A stretch of DNA of 64,000 bases from Bryopsis sp. KO-2023 (GCA_030272585.1 BSYQ01000009.1:4278001-4342000); one strand, 5' to 3'. Positions 1 through 13,807 are shown, numbered from the stretch's first letter. The notes: generated by a model from the sequence alone, not told the origin. A program made the numbers and translations.

Positions 1-3000
1 CAAATGGAGAACTGGGTGGCCTGGGGGAAGAGGCACCTTGTGCAGGAGCAACAGGTTGAGAAGGGGGCGGCAGGGGTTTCGGTGATGTATCAGCATCGTC
101 CCCAATCCCAGATCTGGAAGCTCCCTCCAAGGAGGCCACAGATGGTGCTGAATATGAAAAAGGGTTATTTGGATAGCTAAATGGAGAGGAGGGGGGTTGC
201 CTGGGCGACAATGGAGCTTGCGGAGAAGTAGGCGGCGGAACAGCCGTCACTGAATCCCCACCCACTGACGAAACTGGTCCTGGGGTGGCAGGGCGTGCGA
301 ACGGTGACTCCGGACGCCGAGGAGAATAGAACGGTGAGGTTGGGGCTTGTCGGGGGGACATGGCGCCAAAGGGGGAGGAGGGGGGTGGCCTTGGGGAGGA
401 TGCATCTCTGGGTGACTGTTGTCCTCCTTGCGAAGGTGCGTACGATGGGGAGGTAACCAAGACTGGGCGTCTTTTTTCGTCCTCCTTCGGCTCGCTGATC
501 TTGGCCAACATGTCTTCCAGGCACTTGGTGATGGTGTCGAAGTGTGGGCGTTCTGCGGGTTCCTGAGCCCAGCAGATTTTCATCAAGGCGATGTACTCGT
601 CATAAACTGGGCAGGGGCCTGCGGGGAGGTTTTCTGGATCGGGGGTGTCCGGTCGCAACCCCTCCATCACCCATTTGAACAATTGGAGCGGGTGGCAAGG
701 TCTATCGCCGCTGTCAGACTCCCAGGGCATTCGCCAGGTGAGGAGCTCCCACAGCACAATCCCGAACGCATACACTGCACAGTCAAACACCAAAACATTA
801 CCCCAAATTCGCGAACTTGAAATTCCAACTTGTGCTTTCAGCAACAGCGTCCGCAAGTATGGCCTGCTTCATTCGACACCTTTCTTGTGTCAAAAACTGC
901 TGGGGTTCTGAAGAAACAGCCCTGCATTTTCAATCAATCTATTAAATTTCTCCTCACATTCCCCCCCCCTCCCCAACATTCCTTTCCAAGAAAGAGCTTA
1001 CCATCCGCTTTGAAACCATATGTGTTGCTCTTCATTGCCTCCGGTGGCAGCCACCTGGGATTCGTCGCATGAACAGAGTCCGACCATTTCTTCTCATTCA
1101 GCATGAACTTGGACGTCCCGAAATCTGCCACCTTGATCCGTAAGTGCTCATCCACCAGCAGATTCAGCGACTTCAAATCCCTGTGCTCCACATGATGCCG
1201 GTGGAGGTAGTGAACCCCCAAGGCTGCCTCATGAGCCATCGTCAGAATGCGGTGCCAGGTCAGCGAGTTCTTAGCCTGCTCCACCCCTGCATTCGCTTTC
1301 TGGAGCAGCGTGAAAAGCGAACCTTTCCCACAATACTCCGTGACTAAAGCTGGTGGATCCAGACATACCCCCAGAAAGAGAACGATGTGTGGGTGTCGGA
1401 GTTGCAGCATGAGGCCAGCTTCTCGAACGAGTGCCCGGAGCGGCTTCCCTCCAAGGTCTTGCCACTCGGACGAGGTTTCGTGTTCTCTTTCGTCGACATC
1501 CACATCCTCATCCACATCGATATCAGTAACGTCCATCTTGTTGATATCCAGGGACTGGCTAGCTTCGTCCAGCAAACTGCTGTGCTTCAGCACTTTGATC
1601 GCTGCATCCATCATGAAAGCTTTGCCCTTGTATACCACCCCAAAGGCACCAGCCCCCAAGCTCTTTCGAGGATCCTGGTCAAACTGCAAATCTTCGGCAT
1701 CGATGATGATTTGCTCCGCCGAAACATCCCTGCTGACCGAACACTCTCCGCTGGACTGCCTTATGAGCTCCCCCGACACCCCCTGGGAAAACATCGTCTT
1801 GAGCTCTTGATTGCTCAAGCTCCTGGGGGAATCAAAGGGTGTCATTACATCCACGAACGGGCTCTTGATGAAACTCGAATAGCTACCAGCCCTGGATCTA
1901 TCACCCGCTCGGCTTCTGGGTTTTTCCACCACCACCGTTTCCTCATCCTCATCTTCCAGCCTCGCAACGGAGGTTCTCCCGCCCAGCAAGGTTGCTGTCT
2001 TGCATTCGAGATCCCATGCCCCTTGATCGAGGTTGATGGAGGGCAGCTCGCTGCCTTCCAGCGACAGAGCTGGTTTCTCGACGGAGGAGTCGGGGTCCAA
2101 TTCTTGGCTGTCGTATTGGTTCCAGTACTCCCCATCGTGATTTGAAGAAGAATTGCCTTGGAAGTCGTCGTCCACGGATGAGGTCTCGCTGTCCACCGTC
2201 ACTGAAGCGTTGAATTTACTGTCACCACCGCTCAAAATGGGGCGATTCAGCCACCTGGAAAATTGCAAAAACTTCGTCCATACAGACACCCACTCTGATA
2301 AACACCCCCCCCCCAAAAAAAAAAAAAAACGCCACAGACAAAACTCTTTCTGTTTCTGAGAGCTGGTATAAGCCGCTGAATGCGTCACTCCAACAAGATC
2401 AACAGCAGGACACTCTGGTTTGCAAACAAATGCAAATTTAAAAGATTTCAAAGAAATCAATCACATTCCGAGGGTCACTCACTTGACGGTCTTGTCCCTC
2501 TTCAACGATCTACTGTTCGTTCTGTACAACACTTGAATGCCAGCTTTCAGAGCCTCCTGTTCCAAGACGGACACCGGCCAGCAAGACACCGTCCCCCTGG
2601 AGCTGGCCGATACCAGATTATCGATCGCACCCACAGCATGGGTCAAGCGGCTGCGATGAGCTTTGAACTCACCAAAGGGGGGGAGGTGTTTGTGAAGCCG
2701 CTCGTCGGCCACGCAAGAACAACTGTGGGAGCTGGAAAACAGCCCTGGGGCTCCGTTGTCTGGCACTATCATGCTTCTGAATCTGATCGAGCCGTCTTGA
2801 TGCGCCGTGAACAGCAGCCCAAGATAGTCCATGACAAAAATGCTCCTACGCAAAAACGGGAAGAGCAGGATTCAAACACACCATCACGATCGACATTATT
2901 CGTTGTTGTGGTAAGGGGAAACGAAAAGAGAAAGAAGAGGAGGCGGCAAAAAGGGATGTTTTGGTCCACTTTCCAACCTTGGATCAAACAAGCATGGAAA

Positions 3001-6000
3001 ACTGCACCACAATTTCTGTACAGATCTGATCATGTGTGGGTATTTCCCTGGCATATCAAGCAAAAAAGTTGATGCCCCCAAAATAAGTGACCCCACCAAA
3101 GGTATCATTTGGACATCGATCTTTGTAGCGCACTGGGTGTTAACCAAAAAAGAAATACCTGACAGGTGGAGCCCTGGGTCCAATCTTGACCATAGGTATC
3201 AAAGACATCGGCATCCAAAGCACGAGCTCCCCCGTCTCGTGCCCAGTCAAGAGCCTCCACAGGCAATCTTCTTCAGGAAATGCTTTTTCATCCCATGCCA
3301 AATCAAACATAGCATCGCAGGCACCTGAAAAAAAACAAACAAAGCCAAACTCCTGCTCACACATTTCCAGATTGTATCAGCTCCCTCAACACACTGCTCT
3401 AAAAAACCATTGCTGTGTCTGTCTTCCAATTATGTACTATGTAATGATCACATAAAACATCAAGAAAATTGGAGAAAAACAAGGGCGAATGTCCTGGACT
3501 CGGGAAGTTTTTTTCAAGCTTTTTTTTTTTCTGCTATGCTATATTATTTTCACACCCACCGAAAGCACTCAGGTTTTTGACACAGGTTTCCTCTCCGGCG
3601 GCATTCCACACTCGTAATGACGAGCTGGACCTCTGGTCGCCGCCTGACGACCAAACTGAGTCATCCCTTGCCAGCATGCACCGAACTCTGCCCATGTGCG
3701 CCAGCATATCCGTCATGCCACTGTAAGCTCTTTTCACAGACTCCAGGAGATCAACTGCTATTGGTCGACCGACAGGAAAACCAACCAAAAAGAAAAAACA
3801 AAGCCCCCATCAGCAAACTCTTTAGAGGTATTTACTGCACAAAAATAAAAAAAAACTCACTGTACAGGAGAAGAAAACCTTACGAAAATCAACATCAAAA
3901 GTTGAAGAAAAAGGGGCGAAACTCCTGGACTCAGGGAGTTTTTCTTTTTGCTATAATTTCATTTTTTTTTGTTTTGAATGGGAAAGAGTGTCATAGGGCC
4001 ATACCAAGCGAGCTGTTCAATTGTTTATTTGCTGTGGTGACGGCCACAGCACCGAGGTTTTCTATCCATAGGCCCCGCTCCGACTCGTGACACTTCAGTC
4101 TGGCGATTGCACCCAACTGACAGCCAATCCAGGCTATACCAGATGAGGTGGTCACTATTGCCCTGCCCACAGAAAAACTCACCACAGTTAGTTTCCAGAG
4201 TTTTTTTTTTTTTTTCATCTCTGAACAATGATAGTCAACTTGAAAAATAACCTGGATCCATCCCAAGCTCCCCGGAAAGGCAATGCTCATTTCTCAAAAT
4301 ATCTTTCGTGAACCATAACCTAGCTGTGAGTTGCTTATGGCCGTGAACCCCCTACCCATTATTGCTTCAACCCCCCCCACCAGTGATGGGGGATTCCTGA
4401 AGGTCTAGTGATGGGGAGGGGGGAAAACTTTAAAAAAAACTTAAAAAAAAAGAAAAAGAAAAGCTTGTTGTTTACCGAATATCGGCGCCCATGCATTGAG
4501 CTTCGGCCAAAACTGCTTCGCTGTGCTCGCTCCAGCATTTGGTGAGGCCTCCTCTGTGGCCCGTCCAGATTCGATATTGATTGTCGACGGTCATGCACAG
4601 CACGGGGGACCCCACCACCTTGGTGCTGATCGACGTGGTCACTCCGCTGGGGATGTCGTGTCTGTACAAGCATCCATCGACGGACCAAAGGACCACACGG
4701 CCTTCCTTGGTTCCGTCCGCCCCTCCTCGGGTTGCTGCTCCAGGCACCGAAAAAAAACAAAATCAATAAAAAGTTCGAAAAGATCGTTTTTTCAAATTCA
4801 ACGCGGAAATAGTCGCCACGGACGGTCGATGGGTGCCTTGTTGAAGCTACTGCACCAGGGCGTCAGAAAAACCTTCCATTTCAGTGGATGATTCCTGTCT
4901 GCGATATGTTGCTCACTTGCACATGTTGAAAAGAAAACCCCATCACTTACATACGTTGGAACAAGGAAAACCATACAGCAAGGATACTCACGTGCAAATA
5001 TCAGCTGTCGAATCTTGTTCTTTGGGGACTTGTATATCCTTTTGCGAACGAGCGAGAAGTTCATATCGGCACCGACTGGAGGGAAAACCATCCATAAACA
5101 CACGAAGATCAGTCAGGTGAAAAGAATCGAGCGGGCCACACCGACCCTTGAACCTCACATAATCGTTGGATCAATCATGCCCACAGATTGCTGGTGCATT
5201 CTCCACCACCACCACATTCAAAACATACCCTCAACTTATTCCACATCTATGCGAAATTGTTTGTTCTTGGGGGGTACCTTTTTTTGAGGATGGCACACCC
5301 TCAGCAACTGGCAATCATGAAAATGGGTTCGTTCATGTTTCACCTGACAGCCTGATATCTCGGTGTCGCTTTGCCAGCGGAATACCATCCGCCAGGTCCC
5401 AAGCATCTTCTGCAATGAGTTCCAGCTGGCGAGCGACAGCAAGGAGCCTCTCTTTGACTTTCGATTTTTGGTGCGTCCATCTTTGCAGCAGCGACATGTT
5501 TCCGTAGCCGTTGATTCGGCCGGCCCCCCTGGAGAACGTCGCCATAGCGTCGATGCTCAATTTCGACAGATGAGGCTCCACCCTTTCCTGGCTCTCGGCA
5601 CACTGCACAATCCATTCCAAGAACTGATGTCAGCCCGACTTTCTGCAATGCACCGACTTCAGATGCAGTGAGTTCATCTACAGAGGCAACTTTGCTGAAG
5701 CATCCCCCCCCCATTTTGTTCTCCAGACTTTTTTCCCTTTTTTATATTGCTGAACAAGACTGCAGGGGCTTCTTACAAGTTGGGAAGAACCCACCACCAC
5801 TACCAATTTTTTCCCCCGAAAAATACGCACTCAGGGATAACATGGAGACCCTGCCAATCCTGCTTCATATCCTGATGGGCACTTGTTTTTTTTATCACAG
5901 CGATGCTGTCGCCCACCAACGAAAACACCTCAGTCCTTGAATGAAAGGCTGCTATAATTTTGAAGAAAAAATGTTGGGAAAACAAAAGTTTTAAACCTGT

Positions 6001-6251
6001 TGAGAAACCCTTGTTTTCATCATTATCTCAGCGTACCATTTCCAGGGCTGCCATGGCTTTGATCGCGGCCTCTTTGACGCAACTGCACATTTCCTTGAAA
6101 ATCTTGCTTTGCTCATCGTTCCGAACGAGTTTGTCGAATTCCTGTCTGCATTCTGCGATCCTTCGATGGGTGTCACGATTTGGAGGACCTGCCTTTATGG
6201 TGCTGAACCCGCTTTCCTCGACAGCATCGGAGTTTCTCATCTCAGAAGATT
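1..6251 (-). CDS. Helical domain + WD40 propeller + TKL (Raf-like) protein kinase, 3' end beyond window
   Basis: Exons on the minus strand, joined in phase: 6251-6037 (first ATG at 6240), 5602-5344, 5075-4992, about 4734-4476, 4162-4005, 3757-3560, 3324-3159, 2845-2483, 2254-1002 and 774-1 (open). This gives about 1239 residues so far. Residues 1 to about 180 are charged and helical. Residues about 180-560 hold some six WD40 blades (for example GRVVLWSVDG, LLTGHETGELVLW, SSRGTVSCWPV). A Ser/Asp-rich linker follows. The kinase (about 760-1080) has a complete set of motifs: GAGAFGVVYKG, AIKVL lysine, HRDLKSLN, DFG, PPEA and ADVYAFGIVLWEL, which indicates a Tyr-kinase-like Ser/Thr kinase. An Asp/Glu-rich insert of about 40 residues lies between strand beta3 and helix C. 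The tail repeats SPRxPPSSPF-type motifs, possible proline-directed phosphosites. The WD40 half uses small exons and the kinase half very large ones. The join at 2483/2254 keeps frame (KTVK/WLNRP), but two neighbouring genes cannot be fully excluded. The true 5' end is unresolved. Confidence 0.72.
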
Positions 6252-8111
6252 CTGGTTAAAAAAAAAAATCATTTTTTTTGGTTGAGGAAAAAAGCAATAG
6301 ATATCGACTTTTTTTTCCGGGGATAAGAACCATGCAGATAATGTTTTTCCTTCTTTCCTTTTGCTACCAAAATGAATCAAGCGAGGCTTGTGCTCCTTAC
6401 GTTTTCAACAAAATGAAAAAAAAAAAAAAGAATTTCGACCACATCGCCTGGACAATTATTATTATTATTATCGGAGATGAAACAAAAAAGAAACGGAAAT
6501 TATCACACACTGATCATTTTGCTTTCGCAGTCAGTCATGCATCCGTTCAGTGCGTTAGTCACCTGGGGTATCATTGTGACTTTTGGATCTTCTCTGAATC
6601 GGCTTGTTTCGAAAACTGGAAGACAAAATTTGCTTCCGCCTCGCACGAGGCATGGGGGGCGCCGCCACCACTACTAACAAACTTATCTAGTAAATTCGCC
6701 AGCCTACCCCACTTCCCTTACTCAACCCTGCAAAATCTGCATTCCCCAAAGATCGAGAAAAGAGTATAAATGAACAGAGTTTAAAACCATAAAAAAGGAA
6801 AAAGTAATCCATCAGAGTGAGGAGCCTTCGTTTTCATTTTTTTCCCTCCTTATCATCAGAAAAGGAGCATTTGTTTTTCGTTTTTCCCCTCCTTATCTTT
6901 CCAAAAAAAAAAATCATATATATTACATATGTATATTTTCCTTTCCCAGGTCCGTTTCGGTTTTTTTTTGTGGGTTTTCTTTTTCTTTATTTTAGGTTTC
7001 GCGACGCCAATTAGCCGCGGTACTGTACTGCGGTGGAAATATCTCGAGGAGAAAATATCTCCTGCCTGACGGTCGGACAAGAGCAAGTCGAAAAACCGCT
7101 ATCGTAAGCTACCTCGAGAAGAAACTCTTCGTTCCGGGAAGCCGACGTGTAAAGTTTCGACAAGAATGGCCTCGGAAGAAATCTTAGATTTATCGCCTCT
7201 TCCTTGTGAAGAATTCCTCGGAGAACTTCCCCCGCAAATGCGTCCGTGCGCCTGTTTCTTTCGGCGGTGTGGGCGCAAACAATTCGTGTCCAGAAGGAAA
7301 GCTACTCGCTTGCTTCCCAACAGGATCCCTAACTCGAGCAACGCCTGCGCAACCGTTTCGCAGCTCGCTAGCGTTACTTGATGGCGAGAAAGTCACGTTA
7401 CAACGCACGAAATTCCGACGCAAGCGCCAGCGGAAGAAAACCACGCAGTGTGGGGAGGGACGTGCGAATCAACCCCACCTTTTTGCCAGAAACAGTTGCC
7501 AAACAGATCGACGAATATCCCCCACGATAACAGCGCAGCGAAAAACTCAACGTTGCGTCCTTCCCAGCGGAGAAGCTCTGCGTAAAACTTGGCAATCGTC
7601 CAGAACCCGCACTTGCAAGAAGGCTTCGACCCTGTCTCGTCGAAAAGATTAGAGGCTCACGAGCGCATGATGTAAGTTGACACGGAGACGTACGAGATGC
7701 GAACTCAACGTTACACATCCCCCCCCCCTTCGTTTCCTCTACAAACAAGCATCAAAAATGCTGTCCGCCTGGCAGCTGGGGTAGCCCCCTTGAACACATG
7801 GGCAGGGAATTCCGAGGAGGAGGGGTGATTTGCAACTCAATGTACAAAGGAGGGGGGGGTCAGCAAACCTTGGACGAAGGCCCAAAAAATTCGTACAAAC
7901 CTCGAAGGAAATCGAGCTCTGGTGGTCTGTCAGACGGGGAGGTGTCGTACAGCGGTGGCGCTTGGGTTGGGATTGAATTGGTGTCTTGAGGGCGAGTAAC
8001 AAACCAGGAGCGTCGAGTCTGGAAAAGCGTCAAGGGGCCAATACGGGGGCGGAGCGGGTTGTGACGTTTTCTTGAGGAGTTCCTCACAGTCGGAAAAAAA
8101 AGAAGGCAAAA
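6252..8111. other. Spacer between kinase-gene 5' end and uS11
   Basis: This stretch probably holds the unresolved first exon and promoter of the minus-strand kinase gene and the promoter of uS11. From about 7000 to 7700 it becomes GC-richer with several short open frames on both strands (for example a plus-strand frame from 7166). None matches a family I recognise and none shows convincing splice partners. Poly-T/poly-A runs are common before 7000. I see no RNA gene here. Confidence 0.5.
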
Positions 8112-9365
<1,254 letters not shown>

Positions 9366-10134
9366 GTGCGTTTGGAATGGCGACAAGAAACCGAGGAGTT
9401 GTCGAGCATGCAAAGATCAGTGGATTTGTTTTTGGTGGGATTTGAACATGCAACACAAAAAAAGAAAAGAAAAAGAAAAAAAACACTCGGTCAGGAGCAG
9501 GCACAGTTTTTTGCTCGATGGCTTGTTTTGGGCTTCGTGAGGTGGAGGTGGTTTGGTTTGGTTTCTTTTTTTTTTTTGCCCTGGGAGAACTCTTTGATAT
9601 TGTAATTCGAAAGAAGGGGAGATTGTTTGGCCAGGGCGATTATTAAGGGAACATCGGAGGTGCTGTGGAATTTCTGAGCCAGAATCCATCAAAAGAGCTT
9701 GTCAACCTGAATGCTTGTCTTTCCTTTGAGGAAACCTTTGGATTTTGGAAAAAGGGGGGAGAAGGGGGGTGTTACCAGAAGGGTGTTACATGGTGATGCT
9801 TCCCTCGACAGTGGAATCCAAAACACAACAGCAATCCAAAGACTCTCCCTCAGTTGAAGGGAAATTGTGTTTTTGCCACTCCACCACCCACTAACTTCAT
9901 TTATCGAAAGAAATAAACGATGAAAAGCAGCCCAGGTGACAGAATCGTCAATGTGTCTGTCATGGACACCCCGAGGGTGACGTCCCGAGGAGACGCATTC
10001 AACCAACACACTTGCATTTGCGATCGTTACGTGATGTCCTTAGTACTGCAGATACGTCCGGTTACACTTGCGTGGAAGTGCAAAAACTTCGGGATTCACC
10101 ACAGTTTCCATAGAGGATTTCCTGCTGATAGCTG
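9366..10134. other. Intergenic, no gene seen
   Basis: Downstream of uS11. It holds T-rich tracts and short unrelated open frames only. No tRNA, repeat or conserved protein segment was recognised. Confidence 0.5.
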
Positions 10135-10474
10135 TCATTGAATTTGTTTCGCTTTCGTTGAGACGGTTGCTTTGCCTTTCTGCTCCGGCCACTTGATCTC
10201 ACCCAACAATTCATCGAGGGTGCCGATATCCACAACGACACCTGTATGTGTGAAAAAGGGACCACTGGTTTGCTGCTCGGTAACCGCACCAGAGAATGCA
10301 GTTTTTCTGTGACGCCTTGTTGGCACTTGAGGAGGGGTAACCTCAGGAGTCCCAGTGCGTGCGGCGTTAGGCGTCACGCTTGGCCCGCTGGGCCAGGTAG
10401 ACGCGGGTTCGAGGCCGTCGAACGCGTCGGGGTGAGGTCTTGTCCAGAATCGAGTAACCCTTTTTCTTTGGCAT
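10135..10474 (-). CDS. Possible 67-residue basic protein, two exons
   Basis: Exon 1 (10474-10378) and exon 2 (10241-10135) join across a 136-base intron that starts GTGACG and ends in a T/C-rich tract plus CACATACAG. The sum is 204 bases, a whole number of codons with a stop. The protein begins MPKKKGYSILDKTSPRR, has a very basic first half (RRVRRPRTRVYLAQRAKR) and a second half with an acidic patch (VDIGTLDELLGEIKWPEQ), ending TKAKQIQ. An alternative is that the longer unspliced minus frame (10671-10135) is read instead, but that frame has no natural start near the conserved-looking part. I recognise no family; the basic half could bind nucleic acid (inference). It lies head to head with the membrane-protein gene at 10884. 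Confidence 0.4.
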
Positions 10475-10883
10475 GAAACCGCCGTTATATGGGGGTCGCC
10501 GTTATTGTTGGTTTCCTCTGCTGAAATCTGAGTCTGGTGGAGCTCTATGAAACCTGTGCAGTCACAGCAAGAAGACTGGGGTTTGTGGGGATATTTCTTG
10601 CTGTTGATTTCTACACATATTCTGCCCCCAAGATGAATTTTTGCTTTTTTGTTCAAGAAAAAAGCCCACAATCTACACTAAATGAAATGAAACTGGGCAT
10701 TGATGTACATATATTTGTTAACACATAGGTTTTCGAGTTGAATTCTCATCCTAATGTCTTCCACCATCCCCCCCACTGCAGGAAACCTCCCATTTGATAT
10801 GAAAAGAACACAAAGGGCTAAAAAATTAGCGGGTGGTCTGGATTTGGACAGATGGTTGATTGTTTTTTGACTGACATCTGCAG

Positions 10884-12790
10884 CGTTCACCATCTCCTGC
10901 AAGGTTTTTGGGCGGCAATGCTGTGCAGACGGGGGGAGGAGCAGCGTCCAGCGCAGATGCCCCCACATGGTTTGAGCGAACCGTCGCAGCGCTCATGTAT
11001 GTCCTTCCACTTTCGGAAGGATTTTACAGGTGAAAAAAAAATAGAAAAAAAAAGCAGTGAATTTTCGGCCAATGAAAAAATAGCGTCTGAGAAAACAGAA
11101 ACCCGCAAGCATGACATCAATTGGAATAAGAAAAAATTCCACCAAAAATCTGGAGGGTTAGACAAGACGTTGCTCATTGAGGAGATCTCATTGCCCCCTC
11201 CACAAAAAACAGTTATAAAAGAAGCAACAGACTTGCAAAATTTCCAAGTTGTCGGTTCCTAAACTCATTCTGATTTTTTTTTACCTCTCCCCTCTATGGC
11301 AGGCTGGCACTGGTCACGGTGAGATTCTGCAAACGACATGCATTGGAGTTCTTGTTTTGGTGTCACATGCAGCTCCGGCAAGTCACCGTCGCTTTATCAA
11401 GCAGGGCAGCCACAGACTACACTCGAGAGGATGCGGTAAGAAGCTTCTTGGTCCATTTTTCCCCTTCTTTCTTTGTGCTTCTTGGTTCTTTTCCCCCAAT
11501 TCTTCTTCCAGCGGATTTGGCAGGTTTGAGACCTTATGTCTTAAGAGTGGGTTGTGATGGCAGGTTGCCCTGGAAACCTTGATGCAAATGTCTCGGAGGA
11601 TTCACACGTGGTTCTCCGAATGGTTCGACCAGTTGCTGAATCTGTCGGCACCCCTCCGACCCGGGAGGGGCGACTCCACCATCGTGAGCTGGGCATCTTC
11701 CACATTCACCACCCCGGAAGCCCTCTGGCATTTATGTTGGCTGTCATGCATGTCGGTGGTGGCGGTGCTGGCCGGCTTCCGGCTGCACAACAGAAGGGTT
11801 GGAAAGCAGCAACCGAATTCGACAGACTCACAAGAAAAACCTGAAGGCAGCGGGTGGAAGCTGTTCAGGTGGGGGTGAAACCAGCGGAAACCTCTCTGCA
11901 AAGTTCTAATTCTTTCATTTGTTGGCTGAATCCGCGTCCTTTTCTTGATTGATTTGTGTGTTGGGGTTTTTTGGGGGGATGCGTAGGAAGCCAGAAGTAG
12001 TGACGGGTAGCTATTTCTGTGCGTTGCTGATGAGAGTGTCGTGGGCGCCTCTCCAGGGCATGAGCGATTTGTCATTGGAGCTCTATTGTCTGGGTGCTAC
12101 TCTGCTCACTGTGATCACAACTGTGGCAGGACTGGCGCAAGTCCACAAGGTGATGATCGTTGTTGTTTTTTCCCCAGTCCTCAGGAGCAGTTTCTAGAAT
12201 TCGCTTTCCGTTGATACTCAAATCATACACTATAACTCCACTATTAACCGGCCTGTTCATGGCACAAAAAAAAATCACTCTGGCTGGACCCCCCAACATG
12301 AAACAGAAATATTCGATATGAAAAATGTGAAACTTGCTGATAAATTTCCCCCGTGAATCTGTCATTTTCCAGCTACTTTTAGCAAGAAAAACTTCAAAAA
12401 AGTGTGTGTGGATGGTTTGTTTTTTTTGGTTTTTTTTTTGGGGGGGGGGTGAGTATCGGTCGAGCTTCTAACTCACGTTTTTAATATTTTTTTGACCCTG
12501 AGTGTTATCTGTTTCCTCCCCCCCCCCCCCCCCCCCCTGCCCTACAGCTGCTGTTTGGCAACCTCGTGAAAGTTTCCCGATGCTTGGAAGGGATGGTGGA
12601 GCAAGTGACTGGAGTGGCTCAGCTGCACAGGAGCCTGCTGCTGTTGGACTGGGTGCTGTGCTTGTTCAGCTCGCAAGTCCTGGAAACCAAATGCCTCCGT
12701 TCGCTCATGCTGGCGGTCTACTGGATGACAGTCACCACCCTGGAGAGTGAGGCGCAGTCCTCCAGACAGATGCCCAAACACAGCACATAG
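10884..12790 (+). CDS. Multi-pass membrane protein, family not recognised (5' end missing)
   Basis: Five exons join in phase: 10884-11029, 11303-11435, 11564-11868, 11987-12149 and 12548-12790 (stop TAG), giving about 329 residues. The first exon seen opens after an acceptor in phase 0, so at least one upstream exon (10475-10883) is missing; it could carry a targeting sequence. Hydrophobic segments include AALMYVLPLSEGFY, a stretch around LCWLSCMSVVAVLAGF, LGATLLTVITTVAGLA, LLLLDWVLCLF and LMLAVYWMTVTTL. A polar loop rich in Asn, Gln and Ser lies in exon 3. The motif WFERTVAALMYVLPL faintly recalls the first helix of Tic20/Ycf60-type plastid translocon proteins, but the rest does not fit that family's length or helices. 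A run of about 20 C precedes the last acceptor. Confidence is high that this is a gene, low on identity. Confidence 0.7.
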
Positions 12791-13801
12791 CGTGTCTGTT
12801 GTTTTTTTTTCGTTTTGCCTGTTTTTTTTCGAATTGCTTTTTTGGTTTCACCCTATAAAATTATTTTTTTGGGGGGGAAAGGCGTTCCTGGGGGTTTTTT
12901 GGATTCCGTTAGATGTGTACAATACAGTGTTAGAGCGGTAAGGAGAGGTGGTGTGGGAGTGGGTTCCTTTTTTCGAGGGGTAAAAAGAAAATGATGGGTG
13001 ATTTTTCAACGATTTTATAGTGTAATGATGCCCCACTAGACGTTCAGAATGAGGGGGAAAAACAATTTGTCATTGAAGATCCCGCCCCACAATATTGGCA
13101 ATTTGCCCTTGGGTCTGACATAAGAATTCCCCATCCCCCGCTCGATAAAAATAGCATCTACATATGGCCTTCATTGGGCAAGTTTGCTTGATGTAAATTA
13201 AACATTCATTCATTGATGCATCTATATACATACGTGTTGAGAATATATCTATAGGAAAAATTTGTATAAGGACACACTGTGGGTGGATAATGGAAATCTG
13301 AAGCAATGATCAAAAGCATGGGCTTTCAAGAAGAACGTAAGGGGGGCGGGGGAGGGAGGAGGACTGGCCTTGTTTCTGTTCATATAATGCTTGATCTCTT
13401 GATGTGGATTTGGGGTAAGATTCAGGTCAAATCTTAGGTCAAAAAAAAACCCTCCAGTTCCCACCACCTCACCTGCATCCATCTGATATAAACATCCATA
13501 CACAGGTATAAACTAAGATCCGCAAAATATAAATTACAATGGTGTTGCAACACATGGTCGTCTCCTTTGGGTCCTTAAATATCGCCCTTTATCGCTGCCT
13601 CAGCAATCCCCAGATTTTCTCTATATATATTTAATACAGAAACTCAGCCGAAGCCAACTATCAATTCCTTCTTACATGAATGTTGCAAAACAAACGCTGA
13701 TTTCCTTTTGCAATCCATGAAAGGATTTGTCTGTTAGTTTGTTTTTTGTGTGTGTGTTTTTTTGAGCAATGAGCGTTCATATTAAAATACAAAGAAAGAT
13801 A
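12791..13801. other. Intergenic, no gene seen
   Basis: Between the membrane-protein stop and the inverted-repeat element. It is AT-rich with short homopolymer runs. No convincing exon, tRNA or repeat family was recognised. Confidence 0.5.
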
Positions 13802-13807
13802 CCGTAG

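Noticed and set aside
1-6251. Calling the kinase gene an LRRK/Roco protein
   Set aside because: No LRR, ROC or COR region, and the WD40 propeller lies before the kinase instead of after it.
7166-7652. Plus-strand open frames in a GC-richer stretch
   Set aside because: No recognisable domain, overlapping frames on both strands are equally open, and no splice partners fit.
10884-11029. Naming the membrane protein Tic20
   Set aside because: Only one helix resembles the family; length and later helices do not fit.
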